40,461 bases of DNA from Streptomyces hayashii. Lineage in GTDB: Bacteria > Actinomycetota > Actinomycetes > Streptomycetales > Streptomycetaceae. The notes under the pieces are model-generated. The model did no database searches. It was not told the origin of the DNA and saw only the letters and a list, made by a program, of their open reading frames with translations. The stretch is taken from assembly GCF_024539815.1 (NCBI RefSeq), contig NZ_JAHHIU010000010.1, positions 1-40,461 on the forward strand, written 5' to 3'. Both the position numbers and the translations under genes were made by a program. Of this stretch, positions 15,594-24,241 are shown one piece after another; position 1 is the stretch's first letter, and each line of letters starts with the position of its first letter.

Positions 15594-16064
15594 ATGCGCA
15601 AACTGACCATCTCCCTCGCCACGCTGGGTCTCGCCGCGCTCGGCATCGCCCTCCCGGCCACCGCCCACGCGGGCCCCGGCTGCAACGCCAACTGGAACAG
15701 CCACGGCCGCGACGGCAACGTGCGCGCCTGGGACGGCACCGACTGCGGCGGCACCCTCCTCGGCGTCACGCCCGGCAACGACTCCGACTGGCAGGACGCG
15801 GTCGGCCCCTTCCAGGGCTCCGACGGCGACGCCGCGTCGTCCGTCATGAACAGCGGCTACGTGGGCGGCAAGGACGTCGTCGCCTTCTACTACCTGAAGG
15901 GGTACGACGACCACGCCTACGGCTGCCTCAAGCCGGGCGAGCTCTTCGTGGACGACCTGAGCCGCTCCAAGTTCACCGACGGCGTGCACAACATGAACAA
16001 CAACATCCGCTCGCACGTGTGGGTGGCGGCGAGCGCCTGCGCGCCGGGCTCCTTCATCAGCTGA
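15594..16064 (+). CDS. secreted I36-inhibitor-like protein, copy 2 (tandem duplicate)
   Basis: A 156-residue paralogue of the preceding gene, very similar over its whole length: same signal-peptide type (MRKLTISLATLGLAALGIAL), same four Cys, the shared core CNANWNSHGRDGNVRAWDG and the identical C-terminal CAPGSFIS. The 30 bp before each ATG are also conserved (GGCAGAACAGGA...TCCG.C), so the duplicated unit of ~628 bp includes the leader. The variable segments (WQDAVGPFQGSDG versus WWDTTGPFQGNDG, and YYLKGYDDHAYG versus YFRLNYLDTGYG) could change target specificity. A perfect hairpin follows the stop codon. Confidence 0.8.
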   Translation: MRKLTISLATLGLAALGIALPATAHAGPGCNANWNSHGRDGNVRAWDGTDCGGTLLGVTPGNDSDWQDAVGPFQGSDGDAASSVMNSGYVGGKDVVAFYYLKGYDDHAYGCLKPGELFVDDLSRSKFTDGVHNMNNNIRSHVWVAASACAPGSFIS

Positions 16065-16087
16065 CCCGCATCCGGGCACGGCATTCG

Positions 16088-16124
16088 GGCACGGTCCGCC
16101 GGACTCACGTCGGCGGGCCGTGCC
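16088..16124. terminator. Bidirectional terminator between I36-like gene and helicase
   Basis: A 14-bp stem, GGCACGGTCCGCCG (16088-16101) with CGGCGGGCCGTGCC (16111-16124), with one T·G pair and a 9-nt loop. It sits in the 94-bp gap between convergent genes. Confidence 0.8.
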
Positions 16125-16158
16125 GGCGGCCCCACGGGGGAGGGCCGTCCGCCCGGCG

Positions 16159-17577
16159 TCAGCGGCCCTTGCGCACCCGGGCCGCGGCACGGGCTTCCGC
16201 CGCTTTGCGGGCCTCGGCGGCCTTGCGGGACTCCTTGGCGGGGCGGCCCGGACGGGTGCCGATGCCGCGGAAAGGGGCGTTGCCGCCACCGCTCTTCGTT
16301 CCGGTCGGCGGTCGCTTCGCCCCGGTGATGGCGCTGAGCTTCTCCTCGCCCGAGCGCACCTGTGTGACCGTGGGCCGGATTCCGGCCTCGGACATCATCC
16401 GGTTCACGTCGCGCCGCTGGTCGGGGGTGACCAGGGTGACCACGCGCCCGGACTCCCCGGCGCGGGCCGTGCGCCCGCCACGGTGCAGATAGTCCTTGGC
16501 GTCGGCCGGCGGGTCCACGTTGACGACGAGGTCGAGCGCCTCGATGTGGATGCCCCGCGCCGCGACGTTCGTGGCCACCAGCACGGTGATGTCGCCCTCC
16601 TTGAAGCGGGCGAGCGTGTGCGTGCGCTGCGGCTGCGACTTCCCGCTGTGCAGGGCGGCGGCCCGGACGCCGGCCGCCCGCAGATGGCGCGTGAACTGGT
16701 CCACGCCGGCCTTGGTGTCCAGGAACATCAGCACCCTGCCGTCCCGCGCGGCGATCTCGGTCGCGGTGGCGTACTTGTCGGCCGCGTGAACGTTCAGGAC
16801 GTGGTGGTCCATCGTGGCGACCGAGCCCGCGATCCGGTCGACCGACACGACGACCGGGTCGTGCAGGTGGTCGCGGACCAGCTGGTCGACGTTGCGGTCG
16901 AGCGTGGCCGAGAACAGCAGCCGCTGCCCGTCGGCGCGGACCTGGTCCAGAAGCTCCGAGACCTGCGGCAGGAATCCCAGGTCGCACATCTGGTCGGCCT
17001 CGTCCAGGACCGTGATCCGCACCTGGTTCAGCAGGCAGTCCCGGCGCGACACCAGGTCGGTCAGCCGACCCGGGGTGGCGATGAGCACTTCGACGCCGGC
17101 CCGCAGCTGGGCCTGCTGACGGTTGATGGACAGACCGCCGACCACCGTCGCCAGCCTCACGTTCAGCGTCTGCGCGTACGGCGCCAGCGCCTCGCCGACC
17201 TGCTGCGCGAGTTCCCGGGTGGGCACCAGCACCAGCGCGAGCGGCCGCTTCGCCTCCGCTCGCGCGCCCGCCGTCCGCGCGAGCAGCGCCAGACCGAAGG
17301 CGAGCGTCTTGCCGGAGCCGGTCCGCGCCCGCCCGAGGACGTCACGGCCGGCCAGCGCGTTCGGCAGGGTCGCCGCCTGGACGGGGAAGGGCTCCGTCAC
17401 GCCGAGGCCGGTCATCGTCTCCACCAGAGCCGGGGGCAGCCCGAGTGCGTCGAAGGAGGCGGCCGGCGGCAGGCCGGGGGACACCGCCTGCGGCGTGGAC
17501 AGGTCGTCCTTCGAAGCCGTCGTCCGGCGGAGCCTGCCGGCCTGCGGGAGTCCGGATTCCGGCAGCTGCGCGTTCAT
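16159..17577 (-). CDS. DEAD-box RNA helicase
   Basis: A 472-residue helicase with all core motifs: Q motif EPFPVQAATLP, I ARTGSGKT, Ia PTRELAQQ, Ib TPGRL, II DEAD (VLDEADQMCDLGF), III SAT, V VATNVAARGIHI and VI HRGGRTARAG. After residue ~400 a short basic tail (GTRPGRPAKESRKAAEARKAAEARAAARVRKGR) probably binds RNA. The ATG follows AGGAAGG. It remodels RNA during ribosome assembly or cold stress. Its 5' leader carries a perfect 16-bp hairpin, which suggests control at the RNA level. The short tail distinguishes it from longer RNase E-linked helicases. Confidence 0.95.
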   Translation of the reverse strand: MNAQLPESGLPQAGRLRRTTASKDDLSTPQAVSPGLPPAASFDALGLPPALVETMTGLGVTEPFPVQAATLPNALAGRDVLGRARTGSGKTLAFGLALLARTAGARAEAKRPLALVLVPTRELAQQVGEALAPYAQTLNVRLATVVGGLSINRQQAQLRAGVEVLIATPGRLTDLVSRRDCLLNQVRITVLDEADQMCDLGFLPQVSELLDQVRADGQRLLFSATLDRNVDQLVRDHLHDPVVVSVDRIAGSVATMDHHVLNVHAADKYATATEIAARDGRVLMFLDTKAGVDQFTRHLRAAGVRAAALHSGKSQPQRTHTLARFKEGDITVLVATNVAARGIHIEALDLVVNVDPPADAKDYLHRGGRTARAGESGRVVTLVTPDQRRDVNRMMSEAGIRPTVTQVRSGEEKLSAITGAKRPPTGTKSGGGNAPFRGIGTRPGRPAKESRKAAEARKAAEARAAARVRKGR

Positions 17578-17608
17578 GGGGAGCCTTCCTGGTCTGACGC
17601 CCGGAACG

Positions 17609-17644
17609 CGCCGGGGCCCGTACCCCTCGGTACGGGCCCCGGCG
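17609..17644 (-). promoter_or_regulatory. 16-bp perfect hairpin in the DEAD-box gene leader
   Basis: On the minus strand CGCCGGGGCCCGTACC, loop GAGG, then the exact complement. It ends about 30 bp before the helicase ATG and has no following T-tract. It may be a terminator-like attenuator, an RNA-stability element or a target of the helicase itself. The rest of the 313-bp gap upstream of the helicase holds the next gene's terminator at 17831-17869. Confidence 0.7.
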
Positions 17645-17830
17645 GTGTCGAAGCGTGCCCCCAGTTTACCAGCGGCCGGCGCGCGGACGGCCGACGAGCA
17701 GGCGCCCGGACGTCCGCCGCGCGGGCGTCGTCGGCGGCGCCGCATCCACACTCACTCGCCGTACCGGGCGTCGTGCGCCCGCGGCCGTGCCTCCGCCGCC
17801 GCTCCAGGGCGCCGTACGCGTCGTCCTCGA

Positions 17831-17869
17831 ACCGACACCGCGCCCCGGGCCATGCGGGCCGGTGTCGGT
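17831..17869 (-). terminator. Terminator after the 17.9-18.4 kb gene
   Basis: Perfect 10-bp outer stem ACCGACACCG/CGGTGTCGGT with further GCCC/GGGC pairing inside, starting 22 bp past the stop codon. Confidence 0.75.
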
Positions 17870-17891
17870 CTGCGGGAGCGGGACCGTGGCG

Positions 17892-18428
17892 TCAGGAGGC
17901 GCTCGGGCCGGCCGCTGCCACGGCCTCCCTCGCCGCCCGCCGCAGCGAACGGGTTGTGACCCAGCGGTTCTTTCCGCCGGCCAGGTGCGCCACGGCACGG
18001 CCCACCCATTCCGGGTCGCCGAGGAGATGGAGCTTGCCCTCGTCGACGAGCTGCCGCAGCAGGTACTCCAGCCGGAGGGCGTCCACCGCCCGGTACGGGC
18101 GCTCGTGCTGGTCGAAGCGCAGCAGGCAGTCCTCGTGCGGCTGGCGCAGTGTCATGCGCAGCCAGCCGCCGTCGCGCGTGGCGACCGTTCCCTTCGGCGT
18201 GTACACGCCTCTGCTGTTGATGTTCCAGGAGTGTTTGCCCCAGGTGATCCAGACCCCGGTCATGATCCTGGACCACGGGACCGACCGTCCCTCGCTGTCC
18301 GGCTCGTGCTGGTAGAGCCCGTCGGGGCGGAACTCCACCCAGTGGGCGCCCGGTTTCGCGGCGTCCCCGACCCCCCAACGGCCGTCACTCAGTTCCAGTG
18401 GTCCGAGGAATGTACGGTCCTTCACCAT
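17892..18428 (-). CDS. conserved hypothetical protein
   Basis: A 178-residue soluble protein that I do not recognise. It has no signal peptide or membrane segment. The N-terminal half is Trp/Gly-rich and probably beta-stranded (GAHWVEFRPDGLYQHEPD, PWSRIMTGVWITWGKHSWNIN), in style like PH-like or immune-type domains that report on a template. The C-terminal half is helical and basic (AVDALRLEYLLRQLVDEGKLHLL, then TTRSLRRAAREAVAAAG). No catalytic motif stands out. The ATG lacks a good ribosome site, so translation may be leaderless. It is followed by a clear terminator, so it is a single-gene unit. Confidence 0.75.
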   Translation of the reverse strand: MVKDRTFLGPLELSDGRWGVGDAAKPGAHWVEFRPDGLYQHEPDSEGRSVPWSRIMTGVWITWGKHSWNINSRGVYTPKGTVATRDGGWLRMTLRQPHEDCLLRFDQHERPYRAVDALRLEYLLRQLVDEGKLHLLGDPEWVGRAVAHLAGGKNRWVTTRSLRRAAREAVAAAGPSAS

Positions 18429-18578
18429 GCGGTCATTGAATCATGTCCGCTGTGCGCCGCAGCGCTGTCCCCGCCCGTCGCGCCCCTCCCCGCCGCGCCG
18501 TCAACTCCCCGCCGTACAGGGCCACTTCGCTCGGCGTCCGCAACGATCCGATCGGGGCGGGGGCTCGTCGGGACCGAC

Positions 18579-19565
18579 TCAGGCGGACGGGTCGAGGTCG
18601 TTGCTCTGGTCGCTCGTGGCGGGCGCGGTGGCCCGCCATTGTCCGGGAGTCAGCAGACGGGTCCGCGCGGCCAGGCGGCGCAGCGCGGCGACGGCGCCGT
18701 CGTCCAGGGACGCTCCGCTGTAGCCGACGTACGCCACGACGCCGGGGGCCGGCTCCCAGACCAGCGCGCCGTTGCCGCCGAGCGCGGACGTGACGACCGC
18801 GGGCTTGCCGTGCACGGTCCCTGCCGTGCGCACGGGGGCGGCGTACAGCGCGTCTTCGAGGCCGCCGCACCGGGCGACGCCGGTGAAGGTGAGTCCCCCT
18901 GACAGTTCCTCGGATTCGCCGGTCGCCTTCGAGCTGTACCGCGTTTCGAGCAGCTGGACCGGTCGGGAGACCTCCTCGGAGGCGACGGAGAGCCCCGGCG
19001 GCGGGTCGACGGCGGGGCGGCCCGAGACGACGCCGGTGGCCGCGGCGACGGCGATCAGGTCGGATTGCGGCAGATCCCCGCGTACGCGCGCGTACGCGCC
19101 CGCGAGGGGCCAGGTGATCTCGCGCTCGCGGGCCCGTCCCGGGACGTCGCCGACCCGGACCGGGCGTCCGCCGTACGGCGCCGCCACGGGGAAGGTGACC
19201 ACCGCGCCGTGCCGGCCCAGCGACCCGTCCGCCCGTCGTACGATCACGGTCCGGGGTCCCGCGTGCGCCGTCCGGTCCCGCCTGGTCAGGGTGGCGTCCC
19301 GAGGCAGCGGCAGCCCCGCGATCACCAGGCCGGGGGTCTGCCCGGCTGCGACGACGGCGTCCGGGCCGCCGGGAAAGGGGTGGCCGGACGGCGACGCAGG
19401 CGGCGAACTCCCGATCGCGGCGCGGCCCTTGTCGGCGGACCCGCCCGCGGCCACGATGCCTGCCACGAGCGCCGCGGACAGGGCCACGGACGCGGAGACG
19501 ACGACCAGTGGGCGCGGCGGTCTCCAGGGCGGTCGCTCCGGGCCGTTGCTCAGCACATCCCCCAT
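18579..19565 (-). CDS. membrane-anchored hypothetical protein
   Basis: A 328-residue protein with one N-terminal transmembrane segment (residues ~20-42, PLVVVSASVALSAALVAGIVAAG) and a large external domain. The domain has a Pro/Ser linker, then beta-rich sequence with segments such as RTVIVRRADGSLGRHGAVVTFPVAAP and GGLTFTGVARCGGLEDALYAAPV. There is no catalytic signature. The C-terminal part (GYSGASLDDGAVAALRRLAARTRLLTPGQWRA) resembles the end of lipoprotein-like sensor domains but this is not decisive. The start at MGDVLSN lacks a clear ribosome site. It is in the same direction as the ABC-2-like gene upstream, with a ~190-bp gap. Confidence 0.75.
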   Translation of the reverse strand: MGDVLSNGPERPPWRPPRPLVVVSASVALSAALVAGIVAAGGSADKGRAAIGSSPPASPSGHPFPGGPDAVVAAGQTPGLVIAGLPLPRDATLTRRDRTAHAGPRTVIVRRADGSLGRHGAVVTFPVAAPYGGRPVRVGDVPGRAREREITWPLAGAYARVRGDLPQSDLIAVAAATGVVSGRPAVDPPPGLSVASEEVSRPVQLLETRYSSKATGESEELSGGLTFTGVARCGGLEDALYAAPVRTAGTVHGKPAVVTSALGGNGALVWEPAPGVVAYVGYSGASLDDGAVAALRRLAARTRLLTPGQWRATAPATSDQSNDLDPSA

Positions 19566-19757
19566 GGGCGCAGTCTGCCCCACGCGGCGTCCCACCACGA
19601 GACCCGGACACCGACTTCACCGGGCCCGAACGTTCGCGGCGTTCCCGTCCCGGTCGGACTCCGGGACGGGCGGACCCGGCCCGTGCAGCTGGAAGACCCG
19701 AAGTGACGTCCGCCCGGCAGGAGTTCCCTGCCCCGCGGTCGCCGTGTACGGCGGTCG

Positions 19758-20876
19758 TCAGCCCGCCGGCAGGGCCTGTGGCGGCGTCTCGGGTTGCGGG
19801 GAGGGGGCGGCGGGAGCGGCGGCCCGGCGTTCGTTGCGCCAGGACGCCGCCCAGGCGAGAACCACCCCTCCCACGGCGTACGCGCCGAGCACCCAGAGCG
19901 CGGGGGTGACGGCGTGGCCCGAGAAGTAGACCGTGTTGCGCACCAGGGTCGTCCCGGCCCCCGGCGGCAGGAGCTGTCCGATCGCGCTCCAGAACGAGGG
20001 GAGCAGCGGCGCCGGGTACACGCCCCCGGAGCTCGGGTTGCCGAGCACCACGAAGAGCAGGATGACCACGCCGGTGCCCAGGAGGCCCAGCAGCGTCTGG
20101 AGGGCGAGCGCCGTCGCGGCCGAGGCGAGGACGACCAGGGCGCCGATGCCGCTCAGGGCCCAGAAGTGACCGTCGAGCGCGTCGAACACGGGTCCCACGA
20201 CGGCCGCTCCGGCGACTCCCGACACGGCCGCGTACAGCGCGAGCACCGCCAGGCGGATCAGGGTGCGCTGACGGTTGGCGGGCCGGGAACCGGCCGCCAT
20301 GCCCATGATCGTCGCGGTCAGATAGCCGCCGATCACCCAGCCCAGCACCAGATAGAAGGAGGTCATGCCGCGCCCGTCCCCGGCGTTCGGGGGCCGGATG
20401 TCGGTGACGGTGATCTGACGTTTCTGCGCCGTCTCGATCTTCTGCGCGATCTGTGTGGCGGTCTGCGACACCGACGGCCCGCCGGCGGAGGCGACCAGGA
20501 GGGTGTCCTCGGCGCCGGTGGCGTCGAAGAGGAAGGCGGCGTCCGCCTTCCTCGTGAGGACCCACTGCCGGGCGGCCGCGGCGTCCGGCGCCGCCGTCGC
20601 GTCGACCGGGGCGCCGGCGAGGGCGTCGAGCTGGGCGACGATCTTCGCGGACGCCTGCTGCGGCGCGACGACCGCGACCGGTATCCGGTGCGGCGTGGGG
20701 GAGTGGAAGGCTCCGACATAGGACACGACGAAGGCGAGCTGCACGAGCAGGCCCCCGAGGACGAGCCCGAAGGCCCGCAGGGTGACCGCGTCCTTGAACT
20801 CGGCTGCGAAACCAGGCGACTTGGCGTCCTGCTCGGCTGAAGACACGCCCGATGAAGGGCTGGAAGGTGCGTTCAC
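19758..20876 (-). CDS. ABC-2/YhgE-type (DUF3533-like) membrane protein
   Basis: A 372-residue membrane protein. One transmembrane helix near residues 35-57 (LRAFGLVLGGLLVQLAFVVSYVGAF) is followed by a ~120-residue external domain (IPVAVVAPQQASAKIVAQL and so on). About five further helices from residue ~175 (FYLVLGWVIGGYLTATIMGMAAG, LAVLALYAAVSGVAGAAVVG, ALVVLASAATALALQ, GTGVVILLFVVLG, WVLGAYAVGGVVLAW) complete the layout of ABC-2 permease-like or Pip/YhgE proteins. No ATPase gene is adjacent, so it either uses an ATPase from elsewhere or has another role. The start is a GTG without a Shine-Dalgarno. Its Pro/Ala-rich tail is cytoplasmic. Confidence 0.8.
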   Translation of the reverse strand: MNAPSSPSSGVSSAEQDAKSPGFAAEFKDAVTLRAFGLVLGGLLVQLAFVVSYVGAFHSPTPHRIPVAVVAPQQASAKIVAQLDALAGAPVDATAAPDAAAARQWVLTRKADAAFLFDATGAEDTLLVASAGGPSVSQTATQIAQKIETAQKRQITVTDIRPPNAGDGRGMTSFYLVLGWVIGGYLTATIMGMAAGSRPANRQRTLIRLAVLALYAAVSGVAGAAVVGPVFDALDGHFWALSGIGALVVLASAATALALQTLLGLLGTGVVILLFVVLGNPSSGGVYPAPLLPSFWSAIGQLLPPGAGTTLVRNTVYFSGHAVTPALWVLGAYAVGGVVLAWAASWRNERRAAAPAAPSPQPETPPQALPAG

Positions 20877-21051
20877 GGGCGAATGATCGCACAGACAGGT
20901 GAATCCGGCGCTCCGCTTCGCCCGGCGACGGCAGCGCCTCGACGAGCACGACGCGTGGACGCCGGGGACGAGGGCCGTTCACGGCGGCGGCTCCCGCCCT
21001 GCGAACAGGGGGGAGCCGGCCAGGTGCCCGAAAGCGTGCGACGTCCGCGCG

Positions 21052-21330
21052 TCACGCGTGGCGGTGCGAGTGCCGGTTGCCGGTGACGAGGCGGTAGAGG
21101 GCGAGCAGGATGAAGGATCCGACGATCGCGGCGATCCAGGTGGAGAGATCGAAGAACCCGTCGATGGAGTCGACGCCGAAGATCACCTTGCCGAGCCAGC
21201 CGCCGAGGAGACCGCCCGCGATGCCGATGAGCATGGTGATGATGATGCCGCCGGGGTCCTTGCCCGGCATCAAGGCCTTGGCGATGGCGCCGGCGAGCAG
21301 GCCGATGATGATCCACGCGATGATGCCCAT
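21052..21330 (-). CDS. GlsB/YeaQ/YmgE-family stress membrane protein
   Basis: A 92-residue protein made almost entirely of three hydrophobic helices. It has the family signature GIIAWIIIGLLAGAIAKALMPGKDPGGIIITMLIGIAGGLLGGWL, then STWIAAIVGSFILLALYRLV and a His/Arg-rich end (GNRHSHRHA). GGAGA precedes the ATG. The family (transglycosylase-associated Pfam) is associated with general stress in many bacteria but lacks a known activity. The end with three His residues is unusual and could bind metal. A SigB-like promoter is not clear: upstream there is GTTT then GGTGCA at about the right spacing, a poor match. Confidence 0.9.
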   Translation of the reverse strand: MGIIAWIIIGLLAGAIAKALMPGKDPGGIIITMLIGIAGGLLGGWLGKVIFGVDSIDGFFDLSTWIAAIVGSFILLALYRLVTGNRHSHRHA

Positions 21331-21463
21331 GATGCGTCTCCGCTTCGTCTTGTAAGAACGGTGTTAGCTTTCGTGTGCACCATCCGCGCCCGTACAAACG
21401 TCTCTTTTATTGAGTCCTCGACCGGACGGCGGAAGATCTCCGGCCGGCCGGGGTGAGCCGCCG

Positions 21464-22564
21464 TCAGTCCGGCGCGTCGGTCGGACCGCGCAGCGCCTGG
21501 TACACGGACCAGCCCACGGCCACCAGCGGCACGGCGACCACGGCGCCGATGACCCCGGCCGCGACCGCTCCGCCGACGACGGCCAGCGCGACCACCACCG
21601 GGTGCAACCGGACCGCCCAGCTCATCACGAGGGGATGCAGGAGGTGGCCCTCGATCTGGCCGATGACCACGATCAGCACCACGACCAGCAGAGCGATGAA
21701 GACCCCCTTGGCCGCGAGGGCGACCACGGCCGCGACCGCCAGGGCGATCGGCGAGCCGATCAGCGGGACGAAGGCGGCCAGGAACTCCAGTAACGCGAGC
21801 GGGACGGCGAGCGGCACCCCGAGAGCGAACAGCGCGACGCCCACGAGGACGGCGTTGGTCGCCGCCACCAGCAGGATGCCGCGCGTGTACCCGGTGAAGG
21901 TCCGCCAGGCGGCCCGGCCCGCCACCGTGAAGTGCCGCCGCCCTCCGGCCGGGAGCTGATCGCACACCCACTGCCACTGCCGGTCCCCGGAATGCGTGAA
22001 GAAGACGGAGCAGAAGACGGACAGGGCGAGCACGGTCAGCACCTCGACCAGTCGGCTCGCACCGCTGAGCGCCGTGCTGAACAAGGCCGAGCGGTGGCTC
22101 GACAGGAGGTCACCGATGCGGGACCGGAGATCGTCGAACGCATGGGACGGGAGTCGGAAGGGAGGCCCTTCGAGCTGACGCTCGATCCGGTCGACGCCCG
22201 TCACGAACTCCTTCTGCAAGCCGCTGCGCTGACCTGCCGCGGACTTGCCCACCAGCGTCAGCACACCCAGGACCAGGACGACGCCGCCGACGAGCGCTGC
22301 GGCCACCGCGAGAGCACGGGGCATGAACCGGGCGAGGAGGTCGGCCACGGGGCGCAGCACCGCGGTGATGACCAGGCCCAGGAACACGGCGACGGCGATC
22401 TGGTGGAACTGCCCGAGCACCGAGAAGACGACGCGGACGACGATGCCGACGGCGATGATCCGCCAGGCGTACCCGGCCGCCGTCCGCAGCAGCCCCGGCA
22501 CACGAGGATCCGCGCCGCTTCGGCGTCCGGGCGGCGAGGCGGGCTGATCCGGGGGTGTGGACAC
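21464..22564 (-). CDS. AI-2E family transporter / permease
   Basis: A 366-residue polytopic membrane protein of the AI-2E (PerM) family. Eight or so helices are evident: AYAWRIIAVGIVVRVVFSVLG, AVAVFLGLVITAVLRPVADLL, AVAAALVGGVVLVLGVLTLVG, then a cytosolic or periplasmic loop (residues ~125-195), and the conserved C-terminal group GILLVAATNAVLVGVALFALGVPLAVPLALLEFLAAFVPLIG and IGQIEGHLLHPLVMS. The GTG start (VSTPPDQP) has only a weak ribosome site; the longer upstream frame is Arg/Pro noise. Family members export small molecules or ions, and the substrate is unknown. Confidence 0.88.
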   Translation of the reverse strand: MSTPPDQPASPPGRRSGADPRVPGLLRTAAGYAWRIIAVGIVVRVVFSVLGQFHQIAVAVFLGLVITAVLRPVADLLARFMPRALAVAAALVGGVVLVLGVLTLVGKSAAGQRSGLQKEFVTGVDRIERQLEGPPFRLPSHAFDDLRSRIGDLLSSHRSALFSTALSGASRLVEVLTVLALSVFCSVFFTHSGDRQWQWVCDQLPAGGRRHFTVAGRAAWRTFTGYTRGILLVAATNAVLVGVALFALGVPLAVPLALLEFLAAFVPLIGSPIALAVAAVVALAAKGVFIALLVVVLIVVIGQIEGHLLHPLVMSWAVRLHPVVVALAVVGGAVAAGVIGAVVAVPLVAVGWSVYQALRGPTDAPD

Positions 22565-22926
22565 CTCATGCCCGTACCACCGGCCGATACGGCGATCGCG
22601 GCGCGGACGCGGAGTTCCCCCGAAGGCCGGTACCGGCCGGGTGAACGCGGGCGGCCGTTCGCGCGCGACGGGCGACAGCCGCCGGTCGGCGGACGGCGGC
22701 GGCCGGCGAGGTCCGGGAGCCGTAGTGATCACCCCACGCCGACGCCGCGGGTCCGCCCGCGCATCGCCGCTCCGATCCGGTCTGCGCCGAGCCGGATCCG
22801 CCCCCGTGTCACGCCCCCGTGAAGGCCTGGTCACAGCCCTTTGCCGATCCCGCTCCACCCCGCGTCCGCGCCCGGGCCGTCGTGGCACCATGCTCCCTCA
22901 AGCATCACGTCCAGGGGGGACACATC
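22565..22926. other. Divergent intergenic region without a visible gene
   Basis: These 362 bp separate the leftward AI-2E gene from the rightward lipoprotein gene and must carry both promoters. Sequence is GC-rich with no long perfect palindrome and no frame of gene-like composition. A run near 22885-22900 (GCACCATGCTCCCTC) precedes the lipoprotein ribosome site CCAGGGGGGA. Confidence 0.5.
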
Positions 22927-23382
22927 ATGCGCAACCGCGCCACCATCGCCACCGGGGCACTGCTCCTCGCCGCTCTCACCGCCTGCTCCTCGTCCACGTC
23001 CGACGACTCCGCACCGGCCGCCAACGACTCGGGCGCCCCCGTCGCCGAACCCACCGTCAGCGTCCCCGCGGCGCACCAGGGCGACGATCTCCAGGCCGCC
23101 GTCGCCGTCTACACCGCCGCCTACTTCGCCGGCGACGCGGACACCGCGTACAGCATGCTGTCCACCCGGTGCGCGAAGAAGGTCGCCAAGGGCGCGTACG
23201 CGGACGTCGTCAAGCGGGCGTCGGCCGACTACGGGGAGGACCACGCGGTGAGCGACGTGCAGGCGCAGGTGTCCGGCACGACGGGCCGTGCCACCTACAA
23301 GGTGACGGGGCTGCCGAAGTTCGACCAGAAGTCGCAGCCGTGGGCGCTGGAGGGCGACGCCTGGAAGTACGACGCCTGCTGA
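22927..23382 (+). CDS. small lipoprotein, unknown function
   Basis: A 151-residue lipoprotein. The signal is MRNRATIATGALLLAALTAC with lipobox LTAC at Cys20, then a Ser/Thr/Asp linker to residue ~45. The mature domain (LQAAVAVYTAAYFAGDADTAYSMLSTRCAKKVAKGAYADVVKRASADYGE...) has the helix-then-sheet look of NTF2/DUF4878-type lipoproteins, with Cys in STRCAK and the C-terminal YDAC probably forming a disulfide. AGGGGGGA precedes the ATG. It stands alone, divergent from the AI-2E gene and convergent with the hydrolase gene. Ligand unknown. Confidence 0.85.
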   Translation: MRNRATIATGALLLAALTACSSSTSDDSAPAANDSGAPVAEPTVSVPAAHQGDDLQAAVAVYTAAYFAGDADTAYSMLSTRCAKKVAKGAYADVVKRASADYGEDHAVSDVQAQVSGTTGRATYKVTGLPKFDQKSQPWALEGDAWKYDAC

Positions 23383-23419
23383 CCGGCTGACGAACGCCCT
23401 GGCCGCCGCATCGGCCGCC

Positions 23420-23443
23420 GTCGACGTGTCGCCGTGCGTCGAC
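23420..23443. terminator. Hairpin between lipoprotein and hydrolase genes
   Basis: GTCGACG (23420-23426) and CGTCGAC (23437-23443) form a 7-bp stem over a 10-nt loop in the 84-bp convergent gap. Confidence 0.5.
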
Positions 23444-23466
23444 CGCGACGTCGGCCGCGCCCGGTC

Positions 23467-24228
23467 TCAGCCGCGTCCGGTCTCCGCGGCGAAGGCGTCG
23501 AGCAGGGCGAAGGTCCGCGCCGGCTGTTCGAGGTGGGGCAGGTGGCCCGCTTCCGGCACGGCGGCGAAGCGGGCGTTCGGGAACGACGCCGCGTACTCCT
23601 TGCCGTAGGCCGGGGTCACGATGCCGTCGCTCTCGCCCCACACGACGAGGGTGGGGACGGTGACGGCCGCGAGCCGGGCGCGCAGAGCGGGGTCGCTCAT
23701 GGCGGGGCCGCCGGAGAAGAGGCGCAGGGCCGCCATGTCGGTCCGGATGCCGGCGACCCGCTCCGTCGAGAAGGTCGCCGGGTCCACGTAGAAGCGCTCG
23801 GAGTCGTGGTAGGCGTGCTCGGCGACGCCGCGCGCGTCGAGGCCGAAGAAGTCGCGCACCGGCTCGCCGTCGACCTCGATGCCGACCGCGTTCACCAGCA
23901 CGAGTCCGCTGATCAGGCCCTCCGTGTCCGCTGCGGCCAACTCGGCCCCGATCCAGCCGCCGAGGGAGGAGCCGACCACCAGGACGTCGGACAGGCGCCG
24001 TTCGCGCAGGAGGCCGAGGTACATGGCGGCGAGGTCGCCCACGGTCGTGAGTCCGGCGGCTCGCGGAGTGCCGTTCCAGCCCGGATGAGTGGCCAGCAGG
24101 GCGTGTGCGGTCGCGGCGAAGTGCTCGGCGATCGGGGCGACGGTGAAGGGGCCGCCGCCGCCGTGCAGGACGAGGACGGGACGGCCGGCGACGGGGCCGG
24201 ATGCGGTGAGCGTCAGTTGCGGAGTCAT
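23467..24228 (-). CDS. alpha/beta hydrolase
   Basis: A 253-residue alpha/beta-hydrolase. Landmarks: oxyanion region VLVLHGGGGPF, nucleophile elbow VVGSSLGGWIG, acid in WGESDGIVTP and the catalytic His in PEAGHLPHLEQP. It resembles the meta-cleavage-product or general esterase subgroup. There is no signal peptide. It is transcribed away from a MarR gene, and a shared 64-bp promoter region holds an ACTAAG/CTTAGT inverted repeat, so regulation by that MarR protein is likely. The substrate is unknown. Confidence 0.92.
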   Translation of the reverse strand: MTPQLTLTASGPVAGRPVLVLHGGGGPFTVAPIAEHFAATAHALLATHPGWNGTPRAAGLTTVGDLAAMYLGLLRERRLSDVLVVGSSLGGWIGAELAAADTEGLISGLVLVNAVGIEVDGEPVRDFFGLDARGVAEHAYHDSERFYVDPATFSTERVAGIRTDMAALRLFSGGPAMSDPALRARLAAVTVPTLVVWGESDGIVTPAYGKEYAASFPNARFAAVPEAGHLPHLEQPARTFALLDAFAAETGRG

Positions 24229-24241
24229 GTCCGGGACCCTA

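Noticed and set aside
16120..18315. 731-codon plus-strand open frame
   Set aside because: Antisense to the DEAD-box helicase and the following hypothetical gene; no motifs.
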